From: Cupriavidus necator A5-1
Lineage (GTDB): Bacteria; Pseudomonadota; Gammaproteobacteria; Burkholderiales; Burkholderiaceae
Reading direction: 5' to 3'
DNA: 64,000 bases
NCBI RefSeq assembly: GCF_000744095.1
Contig: NZ_JQLI01000008.1
Location: 496,001 to 560,000 of the forward strand
In this document: piece by piece, positions 53,071 to 61,737 of the stretch
Numbering within the stretch: position 1 is the first letter of the stretch
Layout: each line of letters begins with the position of its first letter
Translations under genes and position numbers: made by a program
Notes under the pieces: model-generated
Seen by the model: the letters and a program-made list of their open reading frames with translations, nothing else
Told to the model about the DNA's origin: nothing
The model's database searches: none

Positions 53071-54489
53071 ATGAACGCTGTGACCGACCTGAAGCAAGAC
53101 TACATCGTCGCCGATATCGGCCTCGCCGCCTGGGGCCGCAAGGAAATCGCCATCGCCGAGACCGAAATGCCCGGCCTCATGGCGATTCGCGATGAATTCG
53201 CCGCCGCGCAGCCGCTCAAGGGCGCACGCATCGCCGGCTCGCTGCACATGACGATCCAGACCGCCGTGCTGATCGAGACGCTCAAGGCACTGGGCGCCGA
53301 CGTGCGCTGGGCCTCGTGCAATATCTTCTCGACGCAGGACCACGCCGCTGCCGCCATCGCCGCCGGCGGCACGCCCGTGTTCGCCTTCAAGGGCGAATCG
53401 CTGAAGGAATACTGGGACTTCACCCACCGCATCTTCGACTGGTCTGACGGTGGCACGCCCAACATGATCCTGGACGACGGCGGCGACGCCACGCTGCTGC
53501 TGCACCTGGGCGCGCGTGCCGAGAAGGACGAGTCCGTCATCGCCAAGGCGACCAGCGAGGAAGAAACCTACCTGTTCGCCGCGATCAAGGAAAAGCTGGT
53601 CAAGGACCCGAGCTGGTACAGCCGCAACCTGGCAGCGATCCGCGGCGTGACCGAGGAAACCACCACCGGTGTGCACCGCCTGTACCAGATGGCCCAGAAG
53701 GGCGAACTGCGCTTCCCGGCGATCAACGTCAACGACTCGGTGACCAAGAGCAAGTTCGACAACCTGTACGGCTGCCGCGAATCGCTGGTGGACGGCATCA
53801 AGCGCGCCACCGACGTGATGATCGCCGGCAAGGTCGCCGTGGTGGCCGGCTACGGCGACGTGGGCAAGGGCAGCGCACAGGCGCTGCGCGCGCTGTCGGC
53901 CCAGGTGTGGGTGACCGAGATCGACCCGATCTGCGCACTGCAGGCGGCGATGGAAGGCTACCGCGTGGTGACCATGGACTACGCCGCCGAGCACGGCGAT
54001 ATCTTCGTCACCTGCACCGGCAACTACCACGTCATCACCCATGACCACATGGCGAAGATGAAGGACCAGGCCATCGTCTGCAATATCGGCCACTTCGACA
54101 ACGAGATCGACATCGCCTCGATCGAGAAGTACGAGTGGGACGAGATCAAGCCGCAGGTCGACCACGTGCAGTTCCCCGACGGCAAGAAGCTGATCATCCT
54201 GGCCAAGGGCCGCCTGGTGAACCTGGGCTGCGCCACCGGCCACCCGTCGTACGTGATGAGCAGCTCGTTCGCCAACCAGACCATCGCCCAGATCGAACTC
54301 TGGCAGGAACGCGACAGCGGCAAGTACCCGGTCGGCGTCTACACGCTGCCCAAGCACCTGGACGAGAAGGTGGCGCGCCTGCAGCTGCGCAAGCTGAACG
54401 CGCAGCTGACCGAGCTGACTGACCAGCAGGCCGCCTATATTGGCGTGAAGAAGGAAGGCCCGTACAAGGCGGATCACTACCGCTACTGA
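53071..54489 (+). CDS. ahcY: S-adenosylhomocysteine hydrolase AhcY
   Basis: 472 residues. The NAD-binding motif is VAGYGDVGKG, SLHMTIQTAVLIETL and WASCNIFSTQDHAAAAI form the substrate side, and the end KADHYRY is diagnostic. The insert of about 40 residues present in bacterial enzymes is there (GARAEKDESVI). It splits SAH to homocysteine and adenosine. It leads ahcY-holin-metF under the SAH riboswitch. Confidence 0.98.
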   Translation: MNAVTDLKQDYIVADIGLAAWGRKEIAIAETEMPGLMAIRDEFAAAQPLKGARIAGSLHMTIQTAVLIETLKALGADVRWASCNIFSTQDHAAAAIAAGGTPVFAFKGESLKEYWDFTHRIFDWSDGGTPNMILDDGGDATLLLHLGARAEKDESVIAKATSEEETYLFAAIKEKLVKDPSWYSRNLAAIRGVTEETTTGVHRLYQMAQKGELRFPAINVNDSVTKSKFDNLYGCRESLVDGIKRATDVMIAGKVAVVAGYGDVGKGSAQALRALSAQVWVTEIDPICALQAAMEGYRVVTMDYAAEHGDIFVTCTGNYHVITHDHMAKMKDQAIVCNIGHFDNEIDIASIEKYEWDEIKPQVDHVQFPDGKKLIILAKGRLVNLGCATGHPSYVMSSSFANQTIAQIELWQERDSGKYPVGVYTLPKHLDEKVARLQLRKLNAQLTELTDQQAAYIGVKKEGPYKADHYRY

Positions 54490-54517
54490 TACGGTTCACC
54501 GTTCGCGCTTGCCGGAC

Positions 54518-54545
54518 TCCCCTCTCCCATAAATGGGAGAGGGGA
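54518..54545. repeat. REP-like palindrome after ahcY
   Basis: TCCCCTCTCCCAT-AA-ATGGGAGAGGGGA, a perfect 13-bp inverted repeat, with the same CTCTCCC/GGGAGAG arms as 11976-12000. Both sit just after a core gene. Confidence 0.6.
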
Positions 54546-54568
54546 GGAACCACCTTCAAGGAGCCGTC

Positions 54569-54919
54569 ATGAGACTATTGGTCGTCTGGGTCATCAACGC
54601 TGTTGCGCTGTTCGTGTTGCCGTACATCATCTCGTCGATCCACATCAAGAGCTTCGGCTCGGCGATGCTGGCGGCGTTGGTGCTGGGCCTGGTCAACACG
54701 TTGATCCGTCCGATCCTGGTGATCCTGACGCTGCCGGTGACGCTGCTGACGCTGGGGCTGTTTATCTTCGTCATCAACGCGCTGCTGTTCCTGTTCGTCG
54801 GCAACCTGCTCTCGGGCTTTACCGTCGGCGGCTTCTGGGCGGCCCTGCTGGGCTCCATCCTGTACAGCGTGATCTCGTGGCTGCTGTCCAGCCTGCTGCT
54901 GGGCGACCGCAACGACTGA
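54569..54919 (+). CDS. Four-TM phage-holin-superfamily-IV-type membrane protein
   Basis: 116 residues, four hydrophobic segments (VVWVINAVALFVLPYI, MLAALVLGLVNTLI, LGLFIFVINALLFLFVG, ALLGSILYSVISWLLSSLL). The pattern matches the DUF/PF04020 membrane family named after a phage holin. AAGGAG precedes the ATG. There are no other phage genes nearby. It sits between ahcY and metF, a position I recall as conserved in beta-proteobacteria, so it is probably a core gene with an unknown role. Confidence 0.85.
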   Translation: MRLLVVWVINAVALFVLPYIISSIHIKSFGSAMLAALVLGLVNTLIRPILVILTLPVTLLTLGLFIFVINALLFLFVGNLLSGFTVGGFWAALLGSILYSVISWLLSSLLLGDRND

Positions 54920-54971
54920 AGCGGACCACGAATCCATACCGCGCGCTGCGCCAACGCGGCGCGCCACCATC

Positions 54972-55802
54972 ATGCAAGACCGCTACTTCAGCTTTGAATT
55001 CTTCCCGCCCAAGACGGCGGAGGGCACGGAAAAACTGCGCAACACGCGTGCGCAGCTGGCCCCGCTCAAGCCCAAGTACATCTCGGTGACGTTCGGCGCC
55101 GGCGGCACCACGCAGCAAGGCACGCTCGACGCGGTGCTGGAAATCCAGCGCGACGGCATCGAGGCCGCGCCGCACCTGTCGTGCGTGGGCTCGTCGCGCG
55201 AGAGCATCCGCGAGATCCTGAAAAAATACCGCGAGGGCGGCATCCGCCATATCGTCGCGCTGCGTGGCGACATGCCCTCGGGCATGGGCGAGATCGGCGA
55301 ATTCCGCTATGCCAACGAGTTGGTGGAGTTTATCCGTGCCGAGACCGGCGACTGGTTCAATATCGAAGTCGCGGCCTATCCGGAGTACCACCCGCAGGCC
55401 AAGTCCCCGCGCCACGATCTCGAGAACTTCGTGCGCAAGGTCAAGGCCGGCGCCAACTCGGCGATCACGCAGTATTTCTACAACGCTGACGCCTACTTCC
55501 GCTTTGTCGATGACGTGCGCGCGACGGGCCTCGAGGTGCCGATCGTGCCGGGCATCATGCCGATCACCAACTACACGCAGCTGATGCGCTTCTCCGAGAC
55601 GTGCGGGGCCGAAGTGCCGCGCTGGGTGGCCAAGCGGCTGGAGAGCTTTGGCGACGACCGCGAATCGATCCGCGCCTTTGGCCTGGACGTGGTCACTGCC
55701 CTGTGCGAGCGGCTGTTGGCCGCGGGCGTGCCGGGGCTGCATTTCTACACGCTCAACGCGGCCGGCGCGACCAAGGCGATCTGGCAGCGGCTGAAGCTCT
55801 GA
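54972..55802 (+). CDS. metF: Methylenetetrahydrofolate reductase MetF
   Basis: 276 residues. SFEFFPPKT at the start, VTFGAGGTT, PHLSCVG, ALRGDMP and the FAD/folate-binding stretch GANSAITQYFYN. It supplies methyl-THF for methionine synthesis from homocysteine, the product of AhcY two genes upstream. It is probably part of the same SAH-controlled transcript. Confidence 0.97.
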   Translation: MQDRYFSFEFFPPKTAEGTEKLRNTRAQLAPLKPKYISVTFGAGGTTQQGTLDAVLEIQRDGIEAAPHLSCVGSSRESIREILKKYREGGIRHIVALRGDMPSGMGEIGEFRYANELVEFIRAETGDWFNIEVAAYPEYHPQAKSPRHDLENFVRKVKAGANSAITQYFYNADAYFRFVDDVRATGLEVPIVPGIMPITNYTQLMRFSETCGAEVPRWVAKRLESFGDDRESIRAFGLDVVTALCERLLAAGVPGLHFYTLNAAGATKAIWQRLKL

Positions 55803-55809
55803 GGCCAGC

Positions 55810-56172
55810 ATGGCCACGCGCCGCCCGGACCCGTTCATCGAGCATTTGCTGGAGCTGATGGCGCCGCTGGCGGCGCGCATCGGCCCGGTCTCCGCCAAGC
55901 GGATGTTCGGCGGGCACGGGCTGTTCTATGACGGGCTGATGTTTGCGCTGGTGTCGGATGGCACTTGCTACCTGAAAGCCGATGACGCGACGCGGGCGAA
56001 GTTCGAGGCCGAGGGCAGCGAGCCGTTCCGCTACCAGTCGGCCAAGCGCGAGGTCACCATGCGGCACTACCTGAGCCTGCCGCCCGCGGCGCTGGAATCG
56101 CCGGCGGCGATGACGCCGTGGGCGAAGCTGGCGGTGGAGGCGGCGCTGCGGCTGGGGAACCAGGCCGGCTGA
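55810..56172 (+). CDS. TfoX N-terminal-domain protein
   Basis: 120 residues. Contains SAKRMFGGHGLFYDGLMFALVSD and YLKADDATRAKFE, the TfoX_N pattern. It lacks the C-terminal TfoX domain found in the competence regulator. It starts 7 bases after metF, so it is probably co-transcribed. Its role is unknown. Confidence 0.88.
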   Translation: MATRRPDPFIEHLLELMAPLAARIGPVSAKRMFGGHGLFYDGLMFALVSDGTCYLKADDATRAKFEAEGSEPFRYQSAKREVTMRHYLSLPPAALESPAAMTPWAKLAVEAALRLGNQAG

Positions 56173-56213
56173 GCCCGCGCACGCAGCGCGAAAACGGTGC
56201 CATACTCGCCCAC

Positions 56214-56957
56214 ATGGTCACCGCCACCTTCCGCTTCTACGAGGAACTGAACGACTTCCTCGCGCCGGACCAGCGCCGGCGTGACCTCCCCTGCGCCTGC
56301 GCGCGCGCCGCCACCGTCAAGCACATGATCGAAGCGCTGGGCGTGCCGCACACCGAGGTCGAGTTGATCCTGGTCAACGGCGAATCCTCCGGCTTCGAGC
56401 GATTGCTGCAAGACGGCGACCGCGTCTCCGTCTATCCCAAGTTCGAACGCCTGGACGTCTCGCCGCTGCTGCGGGTCCGCGAGCAGCCGCTGCGCGTGAT
56501 GCGCTTTGTCGCCGATGCCCACCTGGGCGGCCTGGCGCACCTGCTGCGCATGACCGGTTTCGACACCCTCTACGACAACCACTTTGAAGACAGCGAGATC
56601 GAGCGCATCGCCGTCGACGAAGGCCGCGTCGTGCTGACGCGCGACCGCGAGCTGCTCAAGCGCCGCGGCATCACGCACGGCTGCTATGTGCGTGCGATCA
56701 AATCCAGGCAGCAGGTGCGCGAGATCTTTGCGCGGCTGGACCTGGCGCGCAGCGCGCGGCCGTTCTCGCTGTGCCTGGATTGCAACGTGCCGCTGCACAC
56801 GCTCGATGCCACCGCCGCCGCGGGACGCGTGCCGGAAGGCGTGCTCGAGCGCCATCGCAGCTTTTCCACCTGCGACCACTGCCGGCGCGTGTTCTGGGAG
56901 GGCTCGCACTGGCGCTGCATGCGCGCGCTGGTGGACGAGCTGGTGCAGGGGGGCTGA
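56214..56957 (+). CDS. Mut7-C RNase domain protein with N-terminal ubiquitin-like domain
   Basis: 247 residues. Residues 1-80 form a ubiquitin/MoaD-like domain (TATFRFYEELNDFL, TVKHMIEALGVPHTEV). Residues 95-247 are a Mut7-C PIN-like nuclease domain with acidic positions D101, D121 and D144 (RFVADAHLGGLAHLLRM, TRDRELLKRR). Two CxxC pairs (187/190 and 220/223) form a zinc ribbon. The fusion is widespread but unstudied. It starts 41 bases after the tfoX-like gene on the same strand. Confidence 0.88.
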   Translation: MVTATFRFYEELNDFLAPDQRRRDLPCACARAATVKHMIEALGVPHTEVELILVNGESSGFERLLQDGDRVSVYPKFERLDVSPLLRVREQPLRVMRFVADAHLGGLAHLLRMTGFDTLYDNHFEDSEIERIAVDEGRVVLTRDRELLKRRGITHGCYVRAIKSRQQVREIFARLDLARSARPFSLCLDCNVPLHTLDATAAAGRVPEGVLERHRSFSTCDHCRRVFWEGSHWRCMRALVDELVQGG

Positions 56958-57007
56958 GCGCCGTCCGGGCTCAAGCTTTGCGGCTGGCGCGCCGTCAGCC
57001 TGACAGG

Positions 57008-57592
57008 CTAGAACGTCCCCGTTTCCGTCACGATCCAGTCCATCGCGATGTCATGCGGCTGCGCCTGCAGCGGGATGCAGCAGGACTCGTAGCCGATGCC
57101 GATCGCCACCGGCCGCTGCGGCATGGCCGCCAGCGTGCGGTCGTAGAAGCCGCCGCCGTAGCCCAGGCGGAACTTGTCCGGGCTGAAACCGACACAGGGA
57201 ATGACCAGCGCATCGGGCGTCACGGCCTCGGTGCCGTCGGGCACCGGGATGCCGTAGTGGCCGGTGGCCATCGGCGTATCGGGCGTCCACAGGTGGAAGT
57301 CGAGCGGCGCGCCCGGGCGGCTGACCGCGGGCAGGGCGGCCTGGCGGCCCGGCACGGCGGCGAGCCAACGGGCGACGGCGTCACGGGCGTCGAATTCCTG
57401 CTGGATCGGCCAGTAGAAGCCCAGGCAGCGCACGGCGAGCCCGGCCAGCAGTTCGGCCAGCGCGGCGCCGATGCGGGCATCGGCCTCGGCGCGCGACGCC
57501 AGGCCGGCACGCAGGGTCAGCAGCCGGGAGCGCAGCACGCGGCGGTCGCCGTCGGCGGCGTCCGGGGAAGGGATGGCAGGAGTGGAAGACAT
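57008..57592 (-). CDS. 5-formyltetrahydrofolate cyclo-ligase
   Basis: 194 residues from the ATG at 57592. YWPIQQEFDAR, LVIPCVGFSPDKFRLGYGGGFYDR and GIGYESC define the family. It recycles 5-formyl-THF to methenyl-THF using ATP. In many bacteria this gene follows 6S RNA; I see no 6S RNA here. It is divergent from the lytic transglycosylase gene. Confidence 0.94.
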   Translation of the reverse strand: MSSTPAIPSPDAADGDRRVLRSRLLTLRAGLASRAEADARIGAALAELLAGLAVRCLGFYWPIQQEFDARDAVARWLAAVPGRQAALPAVSRPGAPLDFHLWTPDTPMATGHYGIPVPDGTEAVTPDALVIPCVGFSPDKFRLGYGGGFYDRTLAAMPQRPVAIGIGYESCCIPLQAQPHDIAMDWIVTETGTF

Positions 57593-57697
57593 GGCGTGGG
57601 ATAATGCCTGCGTCCGAACCAACACGGACGGCGGATGCGGCAGCCTGGCACGAGGTTGTGGGCGCCGGCGCCGCCGTCATCGACAAGGAAGCTAAGA

Positions 57698-59650
57698 ATG
57701 CTGAAGGGAGTATATCTGCAGCGTGCAGGGCGGGCCGCCTGGATCGCCCTTGCATGTGCACTGCTTGTCACGCCGGTCCACGCGCAGAAGCGCCCGCAGC
57801 CAGTGGCACGCCAGCAGCCCGCGGCGATCCCGAGCGATCCCGACGATGCCTTCGCGCAGTTGCGCGAAGCCGCGCGCAAGAACGACGTGGAGCGCGCCTA
57901 TGCGATCTCGGCCACGCTGGTCGACTACCCGATCCCGTCCTATGTCGAGTACTTCCGCATCAAGCCGCAGCTGTTCGACGCCAGCGGCCTGGCGCGCATC
58001 GACGCGCCCGACGACCAGGTGCGCGCGTTCCTGCAGCGCTACAAGGGCGAGGCCATTGCCGACCGCATGCGCAACGACTGGCTGCTGGTACTGGGCAAGA
58101 AGCGCGACTGGGCCAACTTCGATGTCGAGTACCCGCAGTTTGCGCTGAAGGACGATACCCAGGTCGAGTGCTATGCGCTGCTGTCGCGCGCGCTCAAGGG
58201 CCAGAACGTGGCCGCCGAGGCGCGCAGCGTGCTGAGCGACCCCAAGTACTACGGTGAAGGCTGCGTCGACCTGATTGGCTACCTGGTGCAGAGCCGGCAG
58301 ATCCAGCCCAGTGACGTCGGCTTCCAGGCGCGTCTGGCGCTGGAGCAGAACTTCATCACGCTGGCCGGCAAGATTGCCGCGCTGGTGCCCGAGGCACGCG
58401 TCGACGGCGACACGCTCGCCACCATCGTCAAGATGGCGCGCAACGACCCGTCGCAGGCGGCGGCCTACCTCAGCACCGCGCAGGGAACGCTCTCGCGCGA
58501 CGAGCAGGGCGCGGCCTGGGGCGTGATCGGCCAGTTCGCGGCCAAGAAGCTGCTGCCAGAGGCGGCCGGCTACTACCGCCGCCAGATGGAGCAGGGCGGC
58601 AACCAGTGGTTGTCCGATGACTCGCAGGAATGGCGCGTGCGCGCCGCGCTCCGCCAGGGCGACTGGAAGCAGGTGCGCCAGGCGGTCGAGCTGATGCGCG
58701 CGGAGCTGCGCGCCAAGGACCCGGCCTGGCTCTACTGGTATGGCCGCGCGCTCAAGGTCGATGGCCGCGATACCGAGGCGCAGCAGAACTTCCAGCAGAT
58801 CGCCGGCCAGTTCAATTTCTACGGCCAGCTCGCCAGCGAGGAACTGGGCAACCGCATCACGCTGCCCGCGCGTACCAGCGTCAGCGACGCCGAGGCCATG
58901 GCCATGCGCACGCGCCCGGGCTTCCAGCGCGCGCAGAAGTTCTATGCGATGAACCTGCGCTTCGAGGGCAACCGGGAATGGAACTGGGAGCTGCGCGGCA
59001 TGACCGACCGCGAGCTGCTGGCCGCGGCCGAGTACGCGCGCCGCATCGAACTGCTGGATCGCACCGTCAATACCGCCGACCGCACCCGCAACGAGCATGA
59101 CTTCACGCTGCGCTTCCTGATGCCGTATCGCGACATCATGCAGCGCGCCACCGACGACGTCGGCCTGGACATGGCGTGGGTCTACGGCCTGATCCGCCAG
59201 GAATCGCGCTTCCTGATGAGCGCGCGCTCCTCCGCCGGTGCGCACGGCCTGATGCAGGTGATGCCGGCAACGGCCAAGTACGTGGCGCGCAAGATCGGCA
59301 TGAACGACTTCTCGCCAACGATGATGGCCGATCCCAATATCAACATCCTGCTCGGCACCAACTACCTGAGCATGGTGCTGACCGACCTGGACAGCTCCTG
59401 GACGCTGGCTTCGGCCGCATACAACGCCGGTCCGGGCCGGCCCAAGGCCTGGCGCAGCACGCTGGCGAACCCGGTGGAAGGCGCGATCTTTGCAGAGACC
59501 ATCCCGTTCAATGAAACGCGAGGCTATGTGAAGAATGTGCTTTCCAACGCTACGTACTATGCTGCATTGATGAGTGGCCGGCCGCAGTCGCTGAAATCGC
59601 GCCTGGGCACGGTTGCGCCGTCGCCGGTGACCACCACCAGCCTGCCCTGA
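57698..59650 (+). CDS. slt: Soluble lytic murein transglycosylase (Slt70 type)
   Basis: 650 residues from the ATG at 57698 (AAGGAAGCTAAGA upstream). A signal peptide ends around PVHAQ. A long alpha-helical superhelix (about 60-480) is followed by the catalytic SLT domain. Catalytic Glu is E502 (IRQESRF), with SSAGAHGLMQVMPATAKYVA and AYNAGPGR. It cleaves peptidoglycan to anhydro-muropeptides, which AmpG (25157-26416) recycles. Confidence 0.95.
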   Translation: MLKGVYLQRAGRAAWIALACALLVTPVHAQKRPQPVARQQPAAIPSDPDDAFAQLREAARKNDVERAYAISATLVDYPIPSYVEYFRIKPQLFDASGLARIDAPDDQVRAFLQRYKGEAIADRMRNDWLLVLGKKRDWANFDVEYPQFALKDDTQVECYALLSRALKGQNVAAEARSVLSDPKYYGEGCVDLIGYLVQSRQIQPSDVGFQARLALEQNFITLAGKIAALVPEARVDGDTLATIVKMARNDPSQAAAYLSTAQGTLSRDEQGAAWGVIGQFAAKKLLPEAAGYYRRQMEQGGNQWLSDDSQEWRVRAALRQGDWKQVRQAVELMRAELRAKDPAWLYWYGRALKVDGRDTEAQQNFQQIAGQFNFYGQLASEELGNRITLPARTSVSDAEAMAMRTRPGFQRAQKFYAMNLRFEGNREWNWELRGMTDRELLAAAEYARRIELLDRTVNTADRTRNEHDFTLRFLMPYRDIMQRATDDVGLDMAWVYGLIRQESRFLMSARSSAGAHGLMQVMPATAKYVARKIGMNDFSPTMMADPNINILLGTNYLSMVLTDLDSSWTLASAAYNAGPGRPKAWRSTLANPVEGAIFAETIPFNETRGYVKNVLSNATYYAALMSGRPQSLKSRLGTVAPSPVTTTSLP

Positions 59651-59737
59651 CGGGGCCGGCGCCGGGATGCGTTCCCGGCGCAGGGCCTTGCTGGCGCCGG
59701 TGCCGCGGCGTGCAGTTCTCTTGGCACGGAGGCATTC

Positions 59738-60760
59738 ATGCAGACCAGCAACGTCCTTGTCATCGGTGGCGCCGGCTTTATCGGCAGCCACCTTGTCTCG
59801 CGCCTGGCCGGGGCTGCCTCGGCCTCGGGCGCGCCACTGGAGCCAGGCAGCAACCCGGATTCCCCGATCGCCCCGGAGCGCATCGTGGCCGGCACGCGCA
59901 ATGTCGAGCACGCGCAGCACCTGCTGCTGCTGCCGCGCGTGGAGGTGGTCGAACTGGGCCTGGCCGACAATGCCGCGCTCGATGACGCGATCGGCTCGCT
60001 GGGCGTGGACGGCATCGTCGTCAACCTGGTGGGGGTCTTGTACGGCGAGCGCGCCGCACCCTACGGCGAAGCCTTCGCCAGCGCCCATGTGGAAATGGTG
60101 CGGCAGATCGTGGCCTCGTGCCTGTCCACCGGCGTGCGCCGGCTGCTGCATATGAGCGCGCTGGGGGCGGACAGCCAGGGCCCGTCGATGTATCTGCGCA
60201 GCAAGGGCGACGGCGAGCGCATCGTGCGCGCCAGCGGCCTGGACTGGACCATATTCCGGCCCTCGGTGGTGTTCGGCCCCGACGACCACTTCCTGAACCT
60301 GTTCGCACATATGCAGCAGATGGCACCTGTGGTGCCGCTGGCATGCGCGCATGCGCGCTTCCAGCCGATATTCGTGCAGGACGTGGTGCAGGCCTACCTC
60401 AATGCAATGGTGAACCCCGCTACGATCGGCCATGGCTATGAGCTGGGCGGACCGCAGGTCTACACGCTGGAAGAGCTGGTGCGCTTTGCCGGCCGTGCCT
60501 CCGGCCATCCGCGCCCGGTGATCGCGTTGCCCGATGCGCTGGCGCGCGTGCAGGCCACCATCATGGAGCACATGCCGGGCGATCCGCTGCTGTCGCGCGA
60601 CAACCTGGACTCGATGCAGCTCGACAACGTGCTGGAACGCCCGCTCGCGCCCGAACTGAACCTGCATCCCGCCAGCCTGGAGTCGGTGATGACCGACGCG
60701 CTGGCCGGGCGCAACCGCGACAAGGCGCTGACGCATATGCGCGCCAGCGTGCATCGCTGA
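59738..60760 (+). CDS. NAD(P)-binding NDUFA9-like epimerase-fold protein
   Basis: 340 residues. Rossmann motif VIGGAGFIGSHL (8-19), then LVGVLYGERA, RLLHMSALGAD and SKGDGERIVRASGLDWTIFRPS. This is the complex I NDUFA9 subfamily of extended SDRs. In bacteria these proteins are usually not complex I subunits and have no proven substrate. It stands alone after slt. Confidence 0.88.
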   Translation: MQTSNVLVIGGAGFIGSHLVSRLAGAASASGAPLEPGSNPDSPIAPERIVAGTRNVEHAQHLLLLPRVEVVELGLADNAALDDAIGSLGVDGIVVNLVGVLYGERAAPYGEAFASAHVEMVRQIVASCLSTGVRRLLHMSALGADSQGPSMYLRSKGDGERIVRASGLDWTIFRPSVVFGPDDHFLNLFAHMQQMAPVVPLACAHARFQPIFVQDVVQAYLNAMVNPATIGHGYELGGPQVYTLEELVRFAGRASGHPRPVIALPDALARVQATIMEHMPGDPLLSRDNLDSMQLDNVLERPLAPELNLHPASLESVMTDALAGRNRDKALTHMRASVHR

Positions 60761-60980
60761 CGCCGCGGGGATCGGCCTGTCCGGCCCTGTCCGCTATGTG
60801 ACCGGAATTCATATCGGTTGCGAGTGCAATTCACTTTGACGGGCGCGGCGGCGCTGGCAAAATGACCCGTCCGGCGCGCGGCTGCCACGCCGACCGTGCG
60901 CAGGGGTACCGCCCCATGCGCAGGCCGCTGGCGCCGCGCCTGCGCCGTCTCCCTCCGTTTCCTCCCCCAAGGATCCCACG

Positions 60981-61679
60981 ATGAAGCTCGTCATCGGCAA
61001 CAAGAACTATTCCTCCTGGTCGCTGCGCCCGTGGCTGCTGCTGCGCCAGGCCGGCATCGAATTCGAAGAAGTGCAGGTGCGCCTGTTCACCGGGAACTTC
61101 GCCGCCGAGATCGCGCGCTATTCGCCCGCCGGCAAGGTGCCGGTGCTGATCGATGGCGAGGTCACCGTGTGGGACTCGCTGGCGATCGCCGAATACCTGG
61201 CGGAGCGCTTCCCGGAGAAAAACCTGTGGCCGGCCGACCGCGCCGCGCGCGCGGTGGCGCGCGCGGTCTGCGCCGAGATGCATTCGGGCTTCGGCAACCT
61301 GCGCAACCAGTTGCCGATGAACGTGACCGCGGTGCTGCCCGGGTGCGGCTGGAACGTCGCCGTGCAGCGCGACGTCGACCGCATCGCCGCGATCTGGGAC
61401 GGGCTGCGCGCGCAGCATGGCGCCGGCGGCCCATTCCTGTTCGGCGAGTTCACGGTGGCGGATGCGTTCTTCGCACCGGTAGTGAGCCGTTTTGCCACCT
61501 ACGGCATCCGTCTTCCCGATGAGGCGGAGGAGGCCAAGGCCTATGCCGACTTCATGCTGGCGCTGCCGACCATGCAGGAATGGATCGTCGCCGCGCGCGA
61601 GGAACGCGACTTCCTCGCCGACGACGAGCCCTACCGCCTGGCCCCCGATCGCCCCGATGCGATAATCGTCAACCACTAG
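60981..61679 (+). CDS. Glutathione S-transferase family protein
   Basis: 232 residues. Thioredoxin-like N-domain (MKLVIGNKNYSSWSLRPWLLL, with a likely catalytic Ser in SSWS) and GKVPVLIDGEVTVWDSLAI, which binds glutathione. An all-helical C-domain follows. It would conjugate or reduce small electrophiles. The 220 bases before it hold no supported feature. It lies 58 bases before cca. Confidence 0.92.
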   Translation: MKLVIGNKNYSSWSLRPWLLLRQAGIEFEEVQVRLFTGNFAAEIARYSPAGKVPVLIDGEVTVWDSLAIAEYLAERFPEKNLWPADRAARAVARAVCAEMHSGFGNLRNQLPMNVTAVLPGCGWNVAVQRDVDRIAAIWDGLRAQHGAGGPFLFGEFTVADAFFAPVVSRFATYGIRLPDEAEEAKAYADFMLALPTMQEWIVAAREERDFLADDEPYRLAPDRPDAIIVNH

Positions 61680-61737
61680 CAACACCGCCGGCGCCAGGGC
61701 TGTCCCCCGCGCGCCGGCACATGACGAGGCCAGAACG

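Noticed and set aside
54569..54919. Holin gene as sign of a prophage
   Set aside because: No other phage gene is near, and ahcY and metF flank it tightly; the name is only a family label.
57692..60754. Very long open frame on the minus strand (about 1,020 codons)
   Set aside because: It is antisense to slt and the NDUFA9-like gene, which have clear domains. High GC makes long empty frames on the opposite strand. The translation is His/Arg/Gln-rich with no domain.
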